A stretch of 64,000 nt of DNA from Nageia nagi (lineage: Eukaryota; Pinophyta), in the NCBI GenBank assembly GCA_050084985.1, contig JBITNC010000001.1, positions 153,884,001 through 153,948,000 on the forward strand, in the 5' to 3' direction. Each line of letters opens with the position of its first letter. Position 1 is the first letter of the stretch. The notes beneath the pieces were generated by a model. It saw nothing but the letters and a program-made list of their open reading frames with translations. It was not told the DNA's origin and ran no database searches. Positions 59,191-64,000 of this stretch are shown here, piece by piece. Position numbers and translations under genes: made by a program.

Positions 59191-62100
59191 ATGCACCATT
59201 ACTACACAAGAAAAAGTAAGAAGGATTCGCAGCGAACAGCAGATCCAAACTTCGAAAAACAAGTAGTTGAAAAAATCAAAGGCATGGAAGAACCACCAAA
59301 TGAGCTCAAGACAATGGTAGACCTACTAACTCAGTTGGTCAAAAAAATAGATGGGCTCTCCAAACCCCAAACGCAGCCACAACAAGAGGAAACAGTTAGG
59401 ACACTAGCGAATGACCAAGGGAGTGAAAGATCAGTTCGTTATGGTCATCCTCCTTTGCCTAGACCTTCAAGACCCATGTTCGTGCCAAAACAAGGAACTG
59501 ATCAAGGTTTGGCAACTGAAGAAATGGAGATTTACTTCGCTGATTACCAAGGTAAGTCTACTGAATTTAAAGACTCAGTTTCTTTTGAGAGCTATCTAAG
59601 TATTTTGGGAAAGAAGATTGGTAGAAATAGCAAGTATTATGATAATAAGCATTTTCAAAAGATGCAAGTTCCTATGTTCAATGGCAAGAATATGACAGCT
59701 AGAGCATGGTTACAAAAGTTGCAAACCTACTTCACTCTTTGTCCTATAGCCGAAGAAGATGCAATCCAATTTGCCACTATTTACCTTGAAGAAGCTGCAT
59801 ATGATTGGTGGCATCATGGCCTCACAACACAAGGACATGAAGAAATTATTACCTTTGATGAATTTAGTCAAAGAGTATTGGATAGATTTGAAAAGAAAGA
59901 TGAAGAAGAGTACTTTAGGGAGCTGGCCACACTACAACAAACAACAACTGTTGAAGCATATATTGAAGAATTTCAGAAGATTTCAGTTATGGTGACCAAT
60001 ATATCTGATAGAAGGGTGTCTTTTCTTTTCATTGAAGGCTTACTAGAACCACTAAAGGGTTTGGTTAAAGCTCATGAACCACCCACATTGCAAGATGCTT
60101 TTAGGAGGGCACTAGCTCTTGAATCATCTGCTTTTCCTAGATCAAGGCCTTCTACTCTACCACCTCCTAGAGCTAACATTGCAACCCCATTTCAAAGAAG
60201 AGATACATTCCAAAGCGGAGGATCAGCTTTCCAAAGAAACCAGCCCATGGGAAGACCTACACCACATACAACTAGGGGTCCACCATCACCACACCATGGA
60301 AGGAAATTGGATGATGAAAGAAATGAACTTAGAAGGAAGAATCTTTGTTTCAGCTGCAAGAAGCCATGGGTACCTGGTCACCGTTGTTTAGGTAAGGGGC
60401 AAATTCATTATATTGAAGTTATTTCTGATGATGAAGCATCCGATGATGAGAATGAACCTAGTAATGAATGCACAATGGAAGATTTCACCAATGAAGGGAT
60501 TGTTGTTCCAAATACAGTCACCAACACAGGAAACTTGGCTACCTTGAATAGTGCCAACCAATTTTACACCATCAAAGTACCCGGGAAAATTCTAGGGGAA
60601 AAAGTGATCACATTAATTGATGGTGGGGCAACCCATAACTTCATAGATGAGGAATTCGTGGCAAGAAAGAAACTAAAATCAGAACTCTTTGCTGGTTTTA
60701 ATGTGGCTACTGGAAATGGGAACCTTGTACCTTGCAACAAATATGTGACTAACTTGAAAATCGAGTTTGATGGGCATTCAATTGAAGAAGATTTTTATGT
60801 GTTTCCATTGGGGGGAGTACCTCAAATAGTGTTGGGAGTACAATGGCTGTTTCCCTTGGGTGATTATACTACCAACCACCAAACATTGCAATTCAAATTC
60901 AAAAATAAAGGACGCGAGGTGGTGCTGCAAGGAGTCAAAGACCACATGACCCAAAAGGTGACAAATAAAAGAATGGAGAAGATCCTTAAAAAAGGAGAAT
61001 TCGTATGGGCTGTCCAAATCTTCACATTAAAAGGTATGACTCATCCATCCACTCATTGTGTTTTTCATCATTCCGGCATTCAAACTTTACTAAGCAAGCA
61101 TAGTAAAATTTTCAAAGAAGTTCCCAAAGGTTTGCCACCACATAGAGGTTTCCAACATGCCATTGAACTTGAACATGGATCCAAACCCATCATGATTAAC
61201 CCCTATAGGCATCCAAAGATATATAAAGATGAAATTGAAAAGATCATAAATGAACTCTTAGCTCTAGGCCATATTCGTCCAAGTACAAGCCCATTTGCCT
61301 CATCCGTTGTATTGGCCAAAAAGAAAGATGGAACATTGAGAATGTGCATAGATTATAGAGCCCTTAATAAAAAAACCATCAAGAATAGATACCCCATTCC
61401 TAGGGTGGATGAGCTCATGGATGAATTGCATGGAGCTATGTATTTTTCCAAGATTGACCTTAGATCCGGCTATCACCAAATTAGAGTCAATGAGGAGGAT
61501 GTTCACAAAACTGCCTTTAGGTGCCACTATGGTCATTTCGAATTTTTGGTGATGCCCTTTGGTTTGACAAATGCTCCCGCCACTTTCCAATCAGCTATGA
61601 ACCAAATATTCAGAGAATATTTGAGAAAATTTGTATTAGTATTTTTTGATGACATCCTTGTCTATAGCAATTCTTGGGAAGACCATTTGAAGCATTTGGA
61701 AACAGTCCTAAGAATCTTGGAGCAAGAAGAGTTCTATGCTAAGGAATCCAAATGTGAATTTGGGTTGACTGAAATTCTCTATTTGGGACACATAATCAGT
61801 AACAAAGGGGTACAAGTGGATGAACACAAAATTGCAGCTATTCAAGAATGGCCCACACCAACCAACTTGACCCATTTGAGAGGATTCTTGGGTCTTTGCA
61901 GTTACTATAGAAGATTCATCAAGGGGTTTTCAGCCTTAGCAGCTCCATTGACCGAATTGACAAAAAAAGATGCATTTGCATGGAATGAGGAGGCCCACAA
62001 GGCTTTCACAAAATTGAAAGAGGTAATGACCACTTGTCCACTACTTGCACTTCCAGATTTTTCCTTACCTTTCACTATTGATTGTGATGCGTCAGGCTTT

Positions 62101-63894
62101 GGGATAGGAGCTATTCTCATGCAAAAAGGACAGCCAATTTGCTTTGAAAGTAGAAAACTCAAACCCAATGAAAAGGCTTTCAGTATTTATGATAAAGAAA
62201 TGCTTGCCATTATGCATGCATTAGCCAAATTTAAACAATACTTGGTATGTGGCAAGTTCATAGTAAGGACTGATCATAACAGTCTTAAATACTTTTTGGG
62301 ACAGCAAGATTTGAATGAGAGACAACAAAAATGGGTAACTAAGCTTCAATCCTATGATTTTGACATTGAATTTGTAAAAGGGAAAAAGAACACAGCAGCT
62401 GATGCACTCTCAAGAACACCCTCCTTTCACTCTACATCCATCATTATTGACGATTGGAAAGCTGCCATCATGGCTGAATATACCAAGAATGAATTAGCAT
62501 CACGTCTCATAGATGGCCACTTGAAAGATGACAGGTACAACATTAGAAAGGGACTGATTTTCTACAAAAACAGAATTTTTCTTGTGCCCAATTCAAAGTT
62601 AAAAGAGAAATTAATTGAGGCAATGCATGACACACCAATGGCTGGTCATCCTGGCTTCTTTAAAACATATAGACAGCTGCGAGAAAGATTCACATGGAAG
62701 GGGTTGAAGGATGATGTTCTTAGACATGTAAGAGAATGTATTATTTGCCAAGAAAATAAGGGAGAGAATACATTACCAGCAGGATTGCTACAACCATTGC
62801 CCATTCCCACACAAAAATGGGAAAGTATATCCATGGACTTCATTTCTGGTTTGCCCAAAGTACAAGGTAAAGATTGCATCTATGTGGTAGTGGACAGATT
62901 GACCAAATTTGCACATTTCTATGCCATTTCCACCTCATACGCAACAGTTCAAGTGGCTGACTTGTTCTTCAAAGAAATCTTTAGACTCCATGGCATACCT
63001 AAAAATATTGTAAGTGATAGGGACAGCAAGTTCATGAGTTTGTTTTGGCAAGAATTGTTTAAATTGTGTGGTACAATACTAACCCCAAGTACAAGTTATC
63101 ATCCCCAAACTGATGGACAAACAGAAATAGTGAACAAATGGGTAGAAGGTTACCTAAGGAACTATGTTTCAGGGTAGCAACGTGCATGGATAAAATGGTT
63201 GCACTTAGGGGAGTTTTGCTACAATTCCTCATATCACATCTCCATTAAGATGTCTCCTTTTATGGCTTTGTATGGATATAATGCTCCTAACATTATTGAC
63301 TTGTTGATCAATGATAGTAGGGTACCTAAAGCTAAAGACTTTGTGGAAGAAAATCAGAATATATTGAAGACCCTAAAAGATAACATCCAACTTGCACAAA
63401 ACCAGCAGAAGAAATATGCTGATCAACAAAGAACAGAACACCAATTTGAAGTTGGAGATATGGTCTACTTACGAATGCAGCCCTATAGACAGTCCACATT
63501 GAAGAAAAGTGGGAAGGAGAAGCTAAGACCACGATTTTATGGCCCATATAAGGTCATACGCAAGGTGGGAGAAGTTGCATATGAGTTAGAGTTGCCACGC
63601 AATAGCAAGATCCACAATGTCTTTCATGTTTCATGCCTCAAAAAGGCCTTAGGACAGCATGTGGTTCCATCTACGGAGTTACCCCCACTTGATGAAGAAG
63701 GCAAGCTGATTCTTGAACCTGAAACCCTCTTGGAGACCAAGGAAAAAATCTTGAGGAATAGAGTCATCAAAGAGTACCTGATAAAATGGAAAGGCTTACC
63801 AGTTGAAGATGCTACATGGCAAGGGTCAGAGATCCTTATGCATCCAGCCTTGAATTGCTTGAGGACAAGCAATTTGGGAGGGGAGGATTTGTAA
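59191..63894 (+). pseudogene. Element A gag-pol polyprotein with one stop codon
   Basis: The first ATG after the PBS is at 59191; the frame is open upstream only through the PBS, so ATG 59191 is preferred. Domains: gag capsid (about 59676-60125, 'AYDWWHHGL', '[12 protein letters not shown]'); knuckle C-X2-C-X7-H-X-C (60347-60388); protease [11 protein letters not shown] with DGG in place of DSG (60613-60645); RT with 'YRALNKK', '[14 protein letters not shown]', '[13 protein letters not shown]' and catalytic FFDD (61642-61653); RNase H '[10 protein letters not shown]' and 'TDHNSLKYF'; integrase HHCC (62627-62760) and D-D-35-E at 62836, 63016 and 63124; chromodomain near 63740-63830 (YLIKWKGLPVEDATW). 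A TAG at 63175-63177, 16 codons after the integrase Glu, breaks the frame; it stays open in the same frame to 63894. A 1-bp deletion near 63852 shifts the last ~16 codons compared with element B. The stop codon TAA lies inside the 3' LTR. Confidence 0.95.
63873..63889 (+). promoter_or_regulatory. Polypurine tract of element A
   Basis: TTGGGAGGGGAGGATT directly precedes the 3' LTR. It overlaps the end of pol. The block upstream (TTGAGGACAAGCAA) is shared by the other elements. Confidence 0.88.
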
Positions 63895-64000
63895 TGTCCC
63901 AAAATTCTTTGTATTTCATTTTCATTGCAATTTCTAGATCTAGAAGTACTTTACACTTTTGGCATCATTATCCATGTTCAAGTCGGCAAAACCACTTGGA
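63890..64000 (+). repeat. Element A 3' LTR, first 111 bp
   Basis: Matches 58509-58619 with one substitution. The remainder lies beyond the window. Confidence 0.95.

Larger units (their letters stand above)
58509..64000 (+). mobile_element. Element A: Ty3/gypsy chromovirus-like element, runs off the window
   Basis: 5' LTR 58509-59148, iMet PBS, gag-pol 59191-63894, PPT, and the first 111 bp of the 3' LTR at 63890-64000. The two LTRs differ at one position in those 111 bp (58563 G, 63944 A by eye), so the insertion is young. The domain order PR-RT-RH-INT-chromodomain places it in the Metaviridae/chromovirus group; the finer clade is not assigned. Confidence 0.95.

Noticed and set aside
60778-62879. 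Minus-strand reading frames over element A pol
   Set aside because: They are shadows of the sense gag-pol frame; all motifs read on the plus strand.

Overview
The window looks like repeat-dense nuclear DNA from a land plant with a large genome. A conifer or other gymnosperm would fit, but that is inference. Almost all of it is LTR-retrotransposon sequence. Five different element bodies, called A to E here, and several solo LTRs are nested in one another. Only one short piece of an ordinary gene was recognised: a 50-codon exon at 4471-4620 that resembles the N-terminus of the plant LAZ1/TMEM184 (DUF300) membrane proteins. It sits in AT-rich, intron-like sequence behind a possible G-box promoter and 5' UTR exon.

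Layout. 1-6270: tandem duplication, candidate promoter and 5' UTR, intron-like DNA and the DUF300 exon. 6270-6870: three ~195-bp repeats. 7420-11930: a diverged ~180-bp tandem satellite, split by an LTR-like block and by a solo LTR (10453-11709, target-site duplication AAAAT). 12213-28030: a nest about four levels deep. Element E (+) has an LTR F fragment in its 5' LTR; LTR F holds element C (-); element C holds a solo LTR (14171-15360, AGTGA) and the complete element B (16533-21932, -, CATAA). 28413-29623: solo LTR flanked by GTGGA. 30240-58168: element D (-), about 28 kb between two related LTRs, with PBS and polypurine tract in the right places. 58509-64000: element A (+), a young Ty3/gypsy chromovirus-like element with a nearly intact gag-pol; its 3' LTR runs off the window.

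How the parts relate. Element A has capsid/zinc knuckle, protease, RT, RNase H, integrase and a chromodomain, with one in-frame stop codon and one tail frameshift. Elements B and D keep a homologous gag and parts of protease but have no RT, RNase H or integrase. In B, C, D and E the pol region is replaced by long reading frames I do not recognise. The families still share the LTR head TGTRAYRYCCC, and A to E share a pol-tail/PPT block (LEDKQF-like) abutting the 3' LTR. This fits non-autonomous elements moved in trans by an A-type partner.

The most unusual parts are in element D: several copies of a unit encoding an unknown protein of roughly 1,150 codons, each full unit preceded by 1.5-2 kb of tandem ~100-bp stem-loop repeats. 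A strict 30-bp minisatellite (core CCAACRTGGGG) also recurs in several LTR families and inside C and D. All alignments and counts were done by eye.
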